DNA of 33,075 bases from Clostridia bacterium (GCA_017937135.1 JAGBEE010000041.1:1-33075), one strand, 5' to 3'. Shown: positions 23,451 to 31,496, numbered from the stretch's first letter. Notes: generated from the sequence alone by a model not told the origin. Translations and numbers: made by a program.

Positions 23451-25865
23451 TTATTTTACCTTGAAAATAAGCTCATCATTTTCGCAAAAAACAGACACGT
23501 TATCTCCTTTTTTAATCTCTTCCTTCAAATATTTGTAGGATAGAGCATTTTCAATATACGAGGTAATAACTCGTCTAAGAGGACGTGCACCATATACCTT
23601 ATCATAGCTTTTGTCTGCCAAAAAGTCAATGGCGCTTTCATCGAAGCTAAGCTCTATTCCTAACTTTTTTGAAAGCTCTTTAACCTCGTTTAGCATAATA
23701 GATGCTATTCTCCTTGTGTCGTCGAGAGATAGCTTGTTAAATATGATAATTTCATCAAGCCTGTTAAGAAATTCGGGTTGAAAATGTGTTTTTAAAGCAC
23801 TGTTTATTTTCTTTTTCATATTCTCATACTCCCCCTGTGCGCTTTGACCATAAGAGAAGCCGAGATTTTTTGGCTCAGTGATATTTTTAGCGCCAATATT
23901 CGAGGTCAAAATCATAATAGTATTTTTAAAATCAACCACTCTCCCTTGCGAATCTGTAAGAACACCGTCCTCTAAGATTTGCAAAAGAATATTGTAAATA
24001 TCAGGGTGCGCCTTCTCAATTTCGTCAAAAAGAACGACACTGTATGGGCGTAATCGAACTCTTTTTGTCAGCTGTCCACCCTCATCATATCCAACATAAC
24101 CGGGCGGAGAGCCAATAAGACGCGATATGCTATGCTTTTCCATATATTCCGACATATCAAGCCTAATTAAGCTGTCCTGAGAGGAGAATACAGTTTTGGC
24201 AATGCATTTAGCAAGATAGGTTTTTCCAACTCCGGTAGGACCTAAAAACAAAAACGAGCCAATTGGTCTATTTGGATTTTTAAAGCCTGTGCGTCCACGC
24301 CTAATAGAGGAGCACACAGCCTCTATAGCCTCTTTTTGTCCAATAATCTCAAGGGACAGACTTTTTTCAAGCTCACTAAGTCTTTCACTCTCACTTTTTT
24401 CAAGATTAGAAATAGGAATACCACTCCAAAGAGTAACTATTTCCTTTATATCTCTTTCGCTAACGAGAAGCCTATCCTTTAAGGCATTATCCCTTTTGGA
24501 GTTTTCCTTTTCAAGAAGGATTTTCTTTTCTATTTCGTTGTCACGAATTTCGGAGGCAAGCTCAAAATTCTGTGATAGAATAGCCTCCTCCTTGGCTTTT
24601 TTAAGACCCTTTATCTCCTTTTCAAGCTCTCTGATTTTTGGAGTTTTTGAAAAATGCTTCATTTTGACTCTTGAGCATGCCTCATCCAATAAATCAATAG
24701 CCTTGTCAGGTAAAAACCTGTCTGTAATATATCTTTTAGATAATGAAACAGCGCTATAAATAGCCTCGTCAGCTATTTTCACACCGTGAAAAAGCTCGTA
24801 TTTTTCCTTTAATCCAAATAGTATTTTTAACGTGCCATCCTCGCTTGGCTCGTTTATAACAACAGGCTGAAATCTTCTTTCAAGCGCCGCATCCTTTTCA
24901 ATATGCTTTCTGTATTCCTCTATAGTAGTTGCGCCTATTAGCTGAATTTGTCCCCTTGCAAGCATAGGCTTTATAATATTTGCCGCATCAACTGCGCCCT
25001 CTGCAGCGCCGGCACCAACAATAGTGTGAATTTCATCAATAAAAAGGATTAGAGAATCGTTATTTTTCAGCTCATTCATAACGCTTCTCATTCTTTCCTC
25101 AAACTCACCCCTGTATTTAGCGCCTGCAATCATAGAGGAAATATTCAAGGACACAATAATCTTGTCATTGAGATTTTTAGGAACCTCACCGTCAATAATT
25201 TTTTTGGCAAGTCCCTCGATTATAGCAGTTTTACCAACACCAGGCTCTCCAATTAAGCAAGGATTGTTTTTAGTTCTTCGTGAAAGAATTTGAATAAGCC
25301 TTTCAACCTCGTTTTCTCTGCCAATTAAAGGGTCGTATTTTCCTTCTCTTGCAAGAGTATTAAGATTATTACCATAAAGGGAAAGAGTAGGAGAGGAGGG
25401 TACAGCGTTTTTATCGGGTCTTTCGTCTGATGAATACGAATCAAGGAAGGTAGCCACCTCGTTTTTTAAAACCTGCAAATTTATTCCAAGCGACGCAAGT
25501 ATTTTTCCACCTAATGACTCCCCCTGCTCGCAAAGAGAATAAAGGATGTGCTCACTACCTATAAATCTTGAGCCAAATCGTTTAGCGCAAGCGCTTGATA
25601 ATTCAATGATTTTTTTACATTTTGGTGTAAAGTCACACACCTCATCATAGGATAGCTCACCTACTCCTGAAATATCGCACACCTTCGAGTGTACATCCTT
25701 ATAAGAAATTTTCTTTTCCTCAAGAATTTTGCATCCTAAGCAATCGTTACTTAAAATACCAAGCAATAAATGCTCTGAGCCTATGTAGGAATGCCCAAGC
25801 TCCTGCGCGCATTTTTTTGCTCCTGCTATGACCATTTCTGCTTTTTTTGTAAAACGGTTTACCAT
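23451..25865 (-). CDS. clpC: ClpC-type AAA+ unfoldase of the Clp protease
   Basis: 804 residues. Two Clp-N repeats (about 1-140; GHSYIGSEHLLLGIL and GSRFIGSEHILYSL), first AAA+ domain with Walker A GEPGVGKT (206-213) and Walker B LFIDEIH (274-280), a UVR-like/coiled middle region (about 405-460, FELASEIRDNEIEKK), second AAA+ domain with Walker A GPTGVGKT (542-549), and C-terminal domain. An LGF tripeptide (668-670) in the loop expected to dock ClpP is present. It unfolds substrates and feeds them to ClpP. Unlike in Bacillus, no ctsR, mcsA or mcsB is adjacent; it follows three spore-lysis-type genes. I saw no clear CtsR heptad operator upstream. SD AAAGGA. Confidence 0.95.
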   Translation of the reverse strand: MVNRFTKKAEMVIAGAKKCAQELGHSYIGSEHLLLGILSNDCLGCKILEEKKISYKDVHSKVCDISGVGELSYDEVCDFTPKCKKIIELSSACAKRFGSRFIGSEHILYSLCEQGESLGGKILASLGINLQVLKNEVATFLDSYSSDERPDKNAVPSSPTLSLYGNNLNTLAREGKYDPLIGRENEVERLIQILSRRTKNNPCLIGEPGVGKTAIIEGLAKKIIDGEVPKNLNDKIIVSLNISSMIAGAKYRGEFEERMRSVMNELKNNDSLILFIDEIHTIVGAGAAEGAVDAANIIKPMLARGQIQLIGATTIEEYRKHIEKDAALERRFQPVVINEPSEDGTLKILFGLKEKYELFHGVKIADEAIYSAVSLSKRYITDRFLPDKAIDLLDEACSRVKMKHFSKTPKIRELEKEIKGLKKAKEEAILSQNFELASEIRDNEIEKKILLEKENSKRDNALKDRLLVSERDIKEIVTLWSGIPISNLEKSESERLSELEKSLSLEIIGQKEAIEAVCSSIRRGRTGFKNPNRPIGSFLFLGPTGVGKTYLAKCIAKTVFSSQDSLIRLDMSEYMEKHSISRLIGSPPGYVGYDEGGQLTKRVRLRPYSVVLFDEIEKAHPDIYNILLQILEDGVLTDSQGRVVDFKNTIMILTSNIGAKNITEPKNLGFSYGQSAQGEYENMKKKINSALKTHFQPEFLNRLDEIIIFNKLSLDDTRRIASIMLNEVKELSKKLGIELSFDESAIDFLADKSYDKVYGARPLRRVITSYIENALSYKYLKEEIKKGDNVSVFCENDELIFKVK

Positions 25866-25923
25866 TCTATATTCCTTTCAGTATGGATTTACCATTATTG
25901 TTGACACAAAAAAGAGAAATATA

Positions 25924-26454
25924 TCAAAAAATTCTTGAATTTATCCTTTCATACTCATCAGCAAGCATATTAAAGGTTAAAGCGTTAATGACTGCATTTT
26001 CGTCCATAAGATTTTTTCTTTGTAAGGCTTTAATAGCATTTTGAGTAGGCAGGTCATAAGTGCCACTTAGTGCTATTTCACCAATGTCATCATGGTCGTT
26101 TCTTATTTCGTTTAGCATATGCTGAATTACAAAAACGATGTTGTCTCTATCTCCGGGCACAATTTCGTATTCGTCAAACATAGGAAAAATATGAACAGCG
26201 CGCGCAATGGTAGTTGCGTCCCTTCGAGCCTTGTCTATTGAAATAAGCAAATCCCACGTTGCTTTATCTAATGATCCCGTTGCCTCAAGCCCATATTTTT
26301 CCTGAAAGCCTCTTACAAGGCTTCTTGTATCATCGTCATAAATGCCACTTGGCTTAATTCTTGCTACGTTGTTTTCAAAGAAGTCAAGCTCCCTTAAAAT
26401 TCTTTGTATATTGAGAATGGCATTCTCTTCGTTTTCTAAATTATAATAAGCCAT
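25924..26454 (-). CDS. Protein of two peptidoglycan-binding (PG_binding_1) domains
   Basis: 176 residues with no signal peptide. Two repeats of the peptidoglycan-binding fold: residues about 10-70 (ILNIQRILRELDFF; SGIYDDDTRSLVRGFQEKYG; LDKATWDLL) and about 100-165 (VFVIQHMLNEI; GTYDLPTQNAIKALQRKN). Both have the typical G-xYD-xxTxxAVxxFQ pattern. It lies 16 bases from the SleC-like gene and likely works with it on spore cortex. The lack of a signal peptide fits a protein made inside the forespore or mother cell. Start ATG 26454 follows AAGGAG. Confidence 0.87.
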   Translation of the reverse strand: MAYYNLENEENAILNIQRILRELDFFENNVARIKPSGIYDDDTRSLVRGFQEKYGLEATGSLDKATWDLLISIDKARRDATTIARAVHIFPMFDEYEIVPGDRDNIVFVIQHMLNEIRNDHDDIGEIALSGTYDLPTQNAIKALQRKNLMDENAVINALTFNMLADEYERINSRIF

Positions 26455-26470
26455 TTTTACTCCTTACTTG

Positions 26471-27865
26471 CTACTCCAAATCATACCCTGGGTATTGGTT
26501 GCCAGAGGCTGTATATCCATCAAATAAATCCCTATATGTTGATGTAATCGAATCCCACGTGCTTGCTGAAACAATAGGCTGCTCACCAAGTCCGAAAATA
26601 TTTTTATAAGCTAAAACAGCAGCCTCTGTTCCAACGCCAAATACGCCATCAACATCAAGCTTAGGAATTTGTGTATATGTGTTACCTATATAGTTTAAGT
26701 ACTCCTGTAAGGCACGCACTCCCTCACCCTGTGAGCCAAGACGTAAAACCGTACCAGGATATGGAATAGTATTACTTGAAAAATATCCCTCAGGAAGAGA
26801 CTCTAATATACCCACGTACTCTCTATATAATCTATCCCAGGTTGCAATATTTACCTCTCCGGTTTCGTCAAGACCATACGCGCGCTGAAATGCAATTACA
26901 GCATCCTTTGTTCCAGCACCAAAAATACCATCAATAGAGATTCTTGGAATTTCATTATTATACTCGCCGATTAAAGAGAGAAGATATTGTAGTTCGAAAA
27001 CCTCCGACCCTGTATCTCCCTCCCTTAAAAATGAGTTAAAAATACCCTCAACCTCCTCACGTGCAAGACCCTCAGAGGATAAATCGTTTAGCCTTTTAAC
27101 AGCGTTATAGGTTCTTTGTATAGCGTACCATGTGTCCTTGCCGACTAAGCCGTCAACGTTCAAATTAAATACCCTTTGAAATTCCCTTACAGCATCCTGT
27201 GTTCCCTCATCAAAAATACCATTCACAGGGTAAATTTTGGGTATAGAAGGAAAGTTTTTTGAAATTCTATTTAGTCTTATTTGCACCTGCTGAACAGCAT
27301 TTCCAAGCGAGCCAAAGCCAAGAGTTCTGCCGTCCCAGGTCGATAAACGATCGCCAACAGGGGCATTAGTGACAATATTTATATTATCACCATAGTAATA
27401 TCTTAAAATATCATAGGGTGTATAGCCTTGCTCGGCAAGAGTAACAGTCCCCCATTGCTCAAGACCCTCACATTGAATTTCGCGTCCGTCGCAGTATGCA
27501 GTAAAGTAAGGCTCAATGCTATCACCCATAACTACATAATCATTAAAAATTTCATCGACTATTTGAGAAATATTTTCAAAAATATCGCGACCATTTACAA
27601 ACGACTGGTCAATGCCTATTGAGTTTGTAATGTCATAATCATAGCCACGTGAGCGATAATAATCAGTAAAAATTCTATTGAGCGCAAAGGATGTTTGTGC
27701 ATAAATATTTGCTCTTATAGCGCTTTCTGGCCAAGTTGGATAAATTTCACTTGATGCAACGTTTTTTATGTAATCAGCAAAAGTAACCGTCACATTTGGC
27801 GCATCAGAGCCGACAGGGCCTAAATGCACCGTTATATATTCAGGAATAACAGGTAAAACAGGCAT
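26471..27865 (-). CDS. SleC-like protein: SpoIID-like domain plus three peptidoglycan-binding domains
   Basis: 464 residues, no signal peptide. The N-terminal 170 residues resemble the SpoIID/SleC lytic region: EIYPTWPESAIRANIYAQTS, GIDQSFVNGRDIFENI, then PYFTAYCDGREIQCEGLEQW. They are followed by three PG_binding_1 repeats (about 185-250, 280-345 and 370-430), each with the DGxFGxGTxxAVxxFQ-like core. C. difficile and C. perfringens SleC combine a SpoIID-type domain and peptidoglycan binding and degrade cortex at germination, so a germination-lysin role is likely. The SleC pro-region appears to be encoded separately in the preceding gene. No Csp-type activating protease is in the window. SD AAGGAG lies upstream of ATG 27865. 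Confidence 0.83.
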   Translation of the reverse strand: MPVLPVIPEYITVHLGPVGSDAPNVTVTFADYIKNVASSEIYPTWPESAIRANIYAQTSFALNRIFTDYYRSRGYDYDITNSIGIDQSFVNGRDIFENISQIVDEIFNDYVVMGDSIEPYFTAYCDGREIQCEGLEQWGTVTLAEQGYTPYDILRYYYGDNINIVTNAPVGDRLSTWDGRTLGFGSLGNAVQQVQIRLNRISKNFPSIPKIYPVNGIFDEGTQDAVREFQRVFNLNVDGLVGKDTWYAIQRTYNAVKRLNDLSSEGLAREEVEGIFNSFLREGDTGSEVFELQYLLSLIGEYNNEIPRISIDGIFGAGTKDAVIAFQRAYGLDETGEVNIATWDRLYREYVGILESLPEGYFSSNTIPYPGTVLRLGSQGEGVRALQEYLNYIGNTYTQIPKLDVDGVFGVGTEAAVLAYKNIFGLGEQPIVSASTWDSITSTYRDLFDGYTASGNQYPGYDLE

Positions 27866-27874
27866 AAAATCTCC

Positions 27875-28288
27875 TTATAAGTCTGTATTGGGCGTTTCAA
27901 AATATCTTCTACCGGAATTAGGAATATAGTCGTTAGGTGCAGAAAATTCCGATAATGGAATTAAGCTAACACCCTGAAGCGAGGTAATTCCTTGAAAAAT
28001 AGGAACGTTTATATAATTGTTATCATAATAACCTGGAGCGCTTACCTCAATATTGTAGCTTTTAAAAGGAGCAATATTTCCTGGCTCGGTTGAAAGCTCC
28101 TTGCTTTTTGTACTGAGCACCACCTTTTCTGTGCGCCCGCTTTCGTCTGTTTTCAAGGAATAAATAACGTCACTTTGTGCTTCATTACCACCGTAAACTG
28201 TAACAGTAGCACCCTCGACAGGCAAAGCACCATTCGCAGTATTAACACTAACAATTAAAAAGCCCACGCTATCATTTTCATTATTCAT
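27875..28288 (-). CDS. Stand-alone beta-sandwich protein resembling the SleC pro-region
   Basis: 137 residues, no signal peptide. Pattern of a carboxypeptidase-regulatory-like beta sandwich: GFLIVSVNTANGALPVEGAT, VTVYGG, SLKTDESGRTEKVVLSTK, then SYNIEVSAPGYYDNN and GITSLQGVSLIPL. The same sequence plan heads SleC-type cortex lysins of Clostridia (from memory). Here it is a separate gene 9 bases before the SpoIID/PG-binding gene. Very strong SD GGAGGTG before ATG 28288. First gene of a likely four-gene run ending with clpC, with a forespore-type promoter in front. Confidence 0.8.
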   Translation of the reverse strand: MNNENDSVGFLIVSVNTANGALPVEGATVTVYGGNEAQSDVIYSLKTDESGRTEKVVLSTKSKELSTEPGNIAPFKSYNIEVSAPGYYDNNYINVPIFQGITSLQGVSLIPLSEFSAPNDYIPNSGRRYFETPNTDL

Positions 28289-28314
28289 ATATTCACCTCC
28301 ATATTCTGCTTATA

Positions 28315-28344
28315 TAATATGCAAAAAAGCTTTTGGTGCTATTG
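28315..28344 (-). promoter_or_regulatory. Candidate sigma-G (forespore) promoter of the SleC-like operon
   Basis: On the minus strand: CAATA (28340-28344), 18-base spacer, CATATTA (28315-28321), 26 bases before the start codon. The -10 fits CATWMTA at 6 of 7 and the -35 fits GHATR at 4 of 5. Its -35 overlaps that of the divergent queT promoter. Confidence 0.45.
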
Positions 28345-28370
28345 ACTTTTTAAAAAAGAGGGTATATAAT
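28342..28370 (+). promoter_or_regulatory. Sigma-A promoter of queT
   Basis: -35 TTGACT (28342-28347), 17-base spacer, perfect -10 TATAAT (28365-28370). The transcript would begin a few bases before the riboswitch. Confidence 0.8.
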
Positions 28371-28389
28371 CTTAAAAGAGCATAGCTCA

Positions 28390-28430
28390 GTGAGTTCGTA
28401 ACCATCCTCACTCAAAACAAAACTAAGGAG
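28390..28430 (+). promoter_or_regulatory. preQ1-I riboswitch controlling queT
   Basis: Stem P1 GTGAG (28390-28394) pairs with CTCAC (28407-28411) around the loop TTCGTAACCATC. An A-rich tail (TCAAAACAAAACTAAGGAG) follows, which in this class folds back into the P1 groove and the loop. The tail ends in the AAGGAG ribosome-binding site 7 bases before ATG 28438, so binding of preQ1 should hide the site and block translation. The gene controlled is a queuosine-precursor transporter, as expected for this class. Confidence 0.87.
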
Positions 28431-28437
28431 AAAACAA

Positions 28438-28935
28438 ATGAACAACAACAAAATGCGTCACTTGGCGCAATCAGCAATTATTGCCGCGCTTTATGTGGCG
28501 CTAACTTGGATTAGCAACATTTTTGGACTTGCAAGCCTTGCAGTGCAGGTGCGCTTGGGAGAGGCGCTTTGTATCTTACCCTTTTATAACCCCAGTGCAA
28601 TACCGGGCTTATTTATTGGATGCTTAATCTCTAATTTAACAATGGGCTCAACACCACTTGATATAATAGTTGGCTCTTTAGCCACCTTAGCGGGCGCATT
28701 TTTTGCCTCAAAAATCAAAAATAAGTGGCTTTGTCCCCTGCCAACAGTAATTTCCAACACCATATTTATTCCACTTGTAATAATGCTTTCATACATAGTA
28801 GAGTGGGACAACACGGTATATCTTTTAACCGTTCTCGGTGTTTTTGCAGGAGAGATGGTATCTGCGTATGCTTTGGGTATGCTTTTGGTTTTTGCAATTG
28901 AAAAAAGACCATCATTAAAATATTATTTAAGATAG
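28438..28935 (+). CDS. queT: QueT-family queuosine precursor transporter (ECF S component)
   Basis: 165-residue membrane protein with five or six helices. Family motifs: AIIAALYVALTWISN, VQVRLGEALCILPFYNPSAI, GLFIGCLISNLTMGS, PLDIIVGSLATLAGAF. QueT is the substrate-binding unit of an energy-coupling-factor transporter for preQ0/preQ1, precursors of queuosine in tRNA; the shared ECF energising unit is not in the window. Upstream preQ1-I riboswitch supports the assignment. The stop TAG lies inside the terminator stem. Confidence 0.95.
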   Translation: MNNNKMRHLAQSAIIAALYVALTWISNIFGLASLAVQVRLGEALCILPFYNPSAIPGLFIGCLISNLTMGSTPLDIIVGSLATLAGAFFASKIKNKWLCPLPTVISNTIFIPLVIMLSYIVEWDNTVYLLTVLGVFAGEMVSAYALGMLLVFAIEKRPSLKYYLR

Positions 28936-28960
28936 TGGGTAATTAACCCACTATTTTTTT
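28932..28960 (+). terminator. Intrinsic terminator of queT
   Basis: 9-bp stem ATAGTGGGT / ACCCACTAT with a 5-base loop and a run of T residues; the queT stop is within the left arm. Confidence 0.88.
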
Positions 28961-29007
28961 ATTTAAATTGTATAAACTAAAAGGCAGGTAGAAACAAGGA
29001 GAGAAAA

Positions 29008-29391
29008 ATGAAAATAAAAATAAATAACATAATAATTCTTTCATTAGGAGCAATACTATACCCGCTTATTGAAATTATATACCGAGGCTACAGCCACATA
29101 TCAATGATGATAGTGGGAGCAATTGCCTTTTTCTTTGTATATCATATAAACATTACCTTGAATATAAAAAGTCCTATATTTCGAGCCCTGTTTTCTGTCT
29201 TTTGCATAGTTTTAGTCGAGCTTGGCAGTGGAATTATAATAAACAGATATTTAAATTTAAATGTATGGGACTATTCAGGGCAACGCTTTTCGTTTTTAAA
29301 TCAAATATGTCTAAAATACGCAATACTGTGGTTCTTGCTCAGCCTTATAGCAGATAAATTTTGTCGTGTGATAAGTCGTTTTTTTGATTGA
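29008..29391 (+). CDS. Putative ABC-transporter permease-type small membrane protein (CmpB-like, PF06541 type)
   Basis: 127 residues, four hydrophobic segments. It matches the small CmpB-like membrane family through PLIEIIYRGYSHISMMIVG, LVELGSGIIINRYLNLNVWD and the typical WDYSGQ...NQICLKYAILWF ending. The function of this family is not established despite the permease label. SD AAGGAG 7 bases before ATG 29008. It has no partner ATPase nearby. Confidence 0.8.
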   Translation: MKIKINNIIILSLGAILYPLIEIIYRGYSHISMMIVGAIAFFFVYHINITLNIKSPIFRALFSVFCIVLVELGSGIIINRYLNLNVWDYSGQRFSFLNQICLKYAILWFLLSLIADKFCRVISRFFD

Positions 29392-29416
29392 TTTTTCATA
29401 TATTGTATGATACAAT
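29388..29416 (+). promoter_or_regulatory. Sigma-A promoter of the MBL-fold gene
   Basis: -35 TTGATT (29388-29393), 17-base spacer, -10 TACAAT (29411-29416); overlaps the stop of the preceding gene and sits 30 bases before ATG 29447. Confidence 0.65.
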
Positions 29417-29446
29417 ATATGTATATGGTAGAAAAGAGGAAAAACG

Positions 29447-30433
29447 ATGGCTAAGAAAAAGAAAAAATTTAAAAGCACCGTCATAAAGCTCGTTTTAACA
29501 ATAGTTCTTTTGGTGGTTGCATACTTAATTTATGCCTTTGGTGGATTCGGTAATAATGAAAATCCAAATAATGACACACCACCAAACTACGACATTCCAA
29601 GTGGCTTAGCAGAGTTTCACTACATCGACGTAGGGCAGGGCGACGCGATTTTGATAAGAGCAGGAGGTAAAAATGTTCTTATTGATACGGGAGATAAGGA
29701 CGGAGACAATGCTCTTGTCACATATTTACAGAATCACAAGGTAACAGAGCTTGAGTATTTTGTAATAACACACTTTGATGCCGACCATTTTGGTGAAAGC
29801 GTCGAGATCTTGCAGAATTTTACAGTTAAAAACGTTTTAATGCCAAATCAAGTAAAAACAACAAATCTTTACGAGAATTTCTTAACAGCGCTTGAGGATA
29901 AACCCGATGTAAATGTATTAGTGGCGCGTGAGGATGTTAAGATTGGCGATAAAATAAACGTAGGCGAGCTTGAATTTACTGTATTAGCACCACTAAGCGA
30001 TGAATATAAGGATGGAAACGATTACAGCGTAGTATTGATGGCAAGATGGGGCAAAAACAAGTTCCTCTTAACGGGCGATGCAGAGAAGGAATCGGAGGAG
30101 GAAATGCTTGCTAAGTATAAGGGTACGGAGCTTGACTGTGACGTATTCAAGGCAGGACACCATGGCTCAAAAACATCCTCTTGTCAAGGAATTTTGGATA
30201 AAGCATCTCCCCAATATATAGTAATAAGCTGCGTGTATGACGGACAAAAATATAGACACCCACACAGAACATCGCTTGATAGATTTATAGAATCAGGCGC
30301 AGAGCTATACCGTACCGACCTTCACGGTAGTGTGGTATTTACAACCGATGGAGAGAAGATAACAGTTAAAACCGAAAAAACCGTAACTGACAAAAATCAA
30401 CTCAGCTTCTCACCCGAAGACAATGCCGAATAA
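29447..30433 (+). CDS. Membrane-anchored ComEC-like metallo-beta-lactamase-fold hydrolase
   Basis: 328 residues. Lysine-rich N-terminus, one membrane anchor (about 12-31), Asn/Pro-rich linker, then an MBL domain on the outside of the cell. Metal motif THFDADHFGE (108-117), VGQGDAILI, VLIDTGD (77-83), LLTGDAEKESE and KAGHHGSKTSS are hallmarks of the ComEC/Rec2-type MBL domain. The channel part of ComEC is missing, as in the many stand-alone ComEC-like hydrolases of Firmicutes, which may degrade extracellular nucleic acid or teichoic-type phosphodiesters. Substrate unknown. Own promoter, strong terminator. Confidence 0.92.
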   Translation: MAKKKKKFKSTVIKLVLTIVLLVVAYLIYAFGGFGNNENPNNDTPPNYDIPSGLAEFHYIDVGQGDAILIRAGGKNVLIDTGDKDGDNALVTYLQNHKVTELEYFVITHFDADHFGESVEILQNFTVKNVLMPNQVKTTNLYENFLTALEDKPDVNVLVAREDVKIGDKINVGELEFTVLAPLSDEYKDGNDYSVVLMARWGKNKFLLTGDAEKESEEEMLAKYKGTELDCDVFKAGHHGSKTSSCQGILDKASPQYIVISCVYDGQKYRHPHRTSLDRFIESGAELYRTDLHGSVVFTTDGEKITVKTEKTVTDKNQLSFSPEDNAE

Positions 30434-30435
30434 AT

Positions 30436-30475
30436 AAAAATATACCCAACCTCAAACGAGGTTGGGTATATTTTT
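30436..30475 (+). terminator. Intrinsic terminator of the MBL-fold gene
   Basis: Perfect 18-bp stem (arms 30436-30453 and 30458-30475) with AAAC loop; A-tract on one side and T-tract on the other. Confidence 0.92.
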
Positions 30476-30662
30476 ATCGAAAAAATCAGAAAAATAAAAA
30501 AATTTTAAAAAATTTTGTAAAAAAACCGACTTTTTCAAAAAAGCGTGTGTTTATTATAGTAGAGCACCCGAAAGGGAAGGGGGAAGCTATGTCAAAATGT
30601 AAAAGAGTAAGTTAATAAAAATGTATTGAAAAAAATACCAAAATAAGGTAAAATAAAAATGA
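30476..30662. other. Gene-free A/T-rich stretch with a REP-like scrap and a promoter-like pair
   Basis: No reading frame of note. It holds a GC-rich scrap at 30563-30590 (CACCCGAAAGGGAAGGGGGA), sharing GGGAAGGGGGA with the repeat at 5376-5386. It also holds a promoter-like pair TTGAAA (30626-30631) / TAAAAT (30649-30654) with a 17-base spacer, just ahead of the Rhs tail fragment. Confidence 0.5.
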
Positions 30663-30800
30663 AGAAATATTTATTTAAATAGCAGATATTACGACCCAAA
30701 GGTTGGCAGGTTTATCAATGCTGACGATATAGGCGTAATTACAGCCACTCCCGAGGGCTTAACCGACAAAAACCTATATGGAATTAATGAGGTTAATTAT
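30663..30800 (+). pseudogene. Rhs repeat-associated core fragment (C-terminal end of core)
   Basis: Translating from 30663 in the frame of the next gene gives YLNSRYYDPKVGRFINADD then IGVITATPEGLTDKNLYG, the conserved end of Rhs/YD-repeat cores just before the variable tip. A TGA at 30660-30662 shows the rest of the core is absent. It runs without a stop into the ORF at 30801, so that ORF sits where an Rhs tip would be, though it has its own SD (GAGGT) and ATG. Confidence 0.85.
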
Positions 30801-31385
30801 ATGACGAATTATAATCTATATATAAATGATTCAATAAAATTAACACAAAAAAAGCAAATATCAGATTACATTTTAGAAATATTAGGAGACCTTTTTATAA
30901 TTTTTTTAATAGTGGTTTCAATTTTTATCCATAAAGTTCTTATTAGTGAAAAAATTTATGGCGAAAAATTTTATGTAGTATTTTCGCTATATATAATTAT
31001 ACCGTATTTTTTTCTGCATTCTATAATTGACAAAATAGATTATAAGAAATATTGTTTCACATTAAGCAATAAAGGGATAAATTTAACCAATTTTAAAGGG
31101 AAGTATTTTATTCCTTATGAAGAAGTGAAATCTAGTGGACTATTACATGAAGTAAAATATGGAGTTAAATATACATATTATATTTCTGTTATATACTTCT
31201 CCACAGAACAGCTTACAGATAAAGAACTTAAAAAACGAATGCGTGATACTGCAGCGATAAATGGTTCACGCAGATCGACTAAAAAACTAATATACATATC
31301 TTTACCCAAAGAAGAAGCGATAGAATTGCATAAAACAATGCAGAATTGGCTAAAGAACAATGTTAGCGATAATATTCTCAAATAA
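30801..31385 (+). CDS. Two-pass membrane protein with PH-like soluble domain, possible immunity-type protein
   Basis: 194 residues, family not recognised. Two hydrophobic helices (about 28-47 and 58-78). A soluble domain (about 83-190) with KYCFTLSNKGINLTNFKG, YFIPYEEVKSSGLL and IYFSTEQ resembles the bacterial PH-like domain of YcxB-type proteins. ATG 30801 has GAGGT 9 bases upstream, the SD lying in Rhs-derived DNA. The same layout recurs in the next gene. Small membrane proteins with such domains often follow Rhs or other polymorphic toxins as immunity proteins; here no toxin tip is present, so this is inference. Confidence 0.7.
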   Translation: MTNYNLYINDSIKLTQKKQISDYILEILGDLFIIFLIVVSIFIHKVLISEKIYGEKFYVVFSLYIIIPYFFLHSIIDKIDYKKYCFTLSNKGINLTNFKGKYFIPYEEVKSSGLLHEVKYGVKYTYYISVIYFSTEQLTDKELKKRMRDTAAINGSRRSTKKLIYISLPKEEAIELHKTMQNWLKNNVSDNILK

Positions 31386-31405
31386 TTGAGATTGTCTTAA
31401 ATGAT

Positions 31406-31421
31406 TTCAATTAACCGTCCC
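31406..31421 (+). repeat. 16-base dispersed repeat next to GC-rich DNA, first copy
   Basis: TTCAATTAACCGTCCC occurs identically at 32815-32830. Here it continues as CTGCCC, akin to the GTCCCCTGTC arms at 32171-32209. Both copies lie right after an immunity-like gene. Confidence 0.7.
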
Positions 31422-31496
31422 CTGCCCATACAAAGACACACCACCGCCTCTTGTCAACATAAAATATAATTGGTAATTGGGAGAACTAAAGGAATA

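Noticed and set aside
24289-24759. Open frame of 156 codons on the plus strand inside clpC
   Set aside because: It is antisense to strongly conserved ClpC codons, is rich in Ser/Leu/Phe as expected for a shadow frame, and has no SD or promoter.
25866-25923. CtsR operator or strong promoter in front of clpC
   Set aside because: No tandem GGTCAAA-type heptads; the best -35/-10 pair (GTGTCA / CATACT) is too weak to report as a promoter.
30563-30590. Full second copy of the 5364-5399 palindromic element
   Set aside because: Only GGGAAGGGGGA is shared; the second hairpin and flanking direct repeats are absent, so it is noted only as a scrap.
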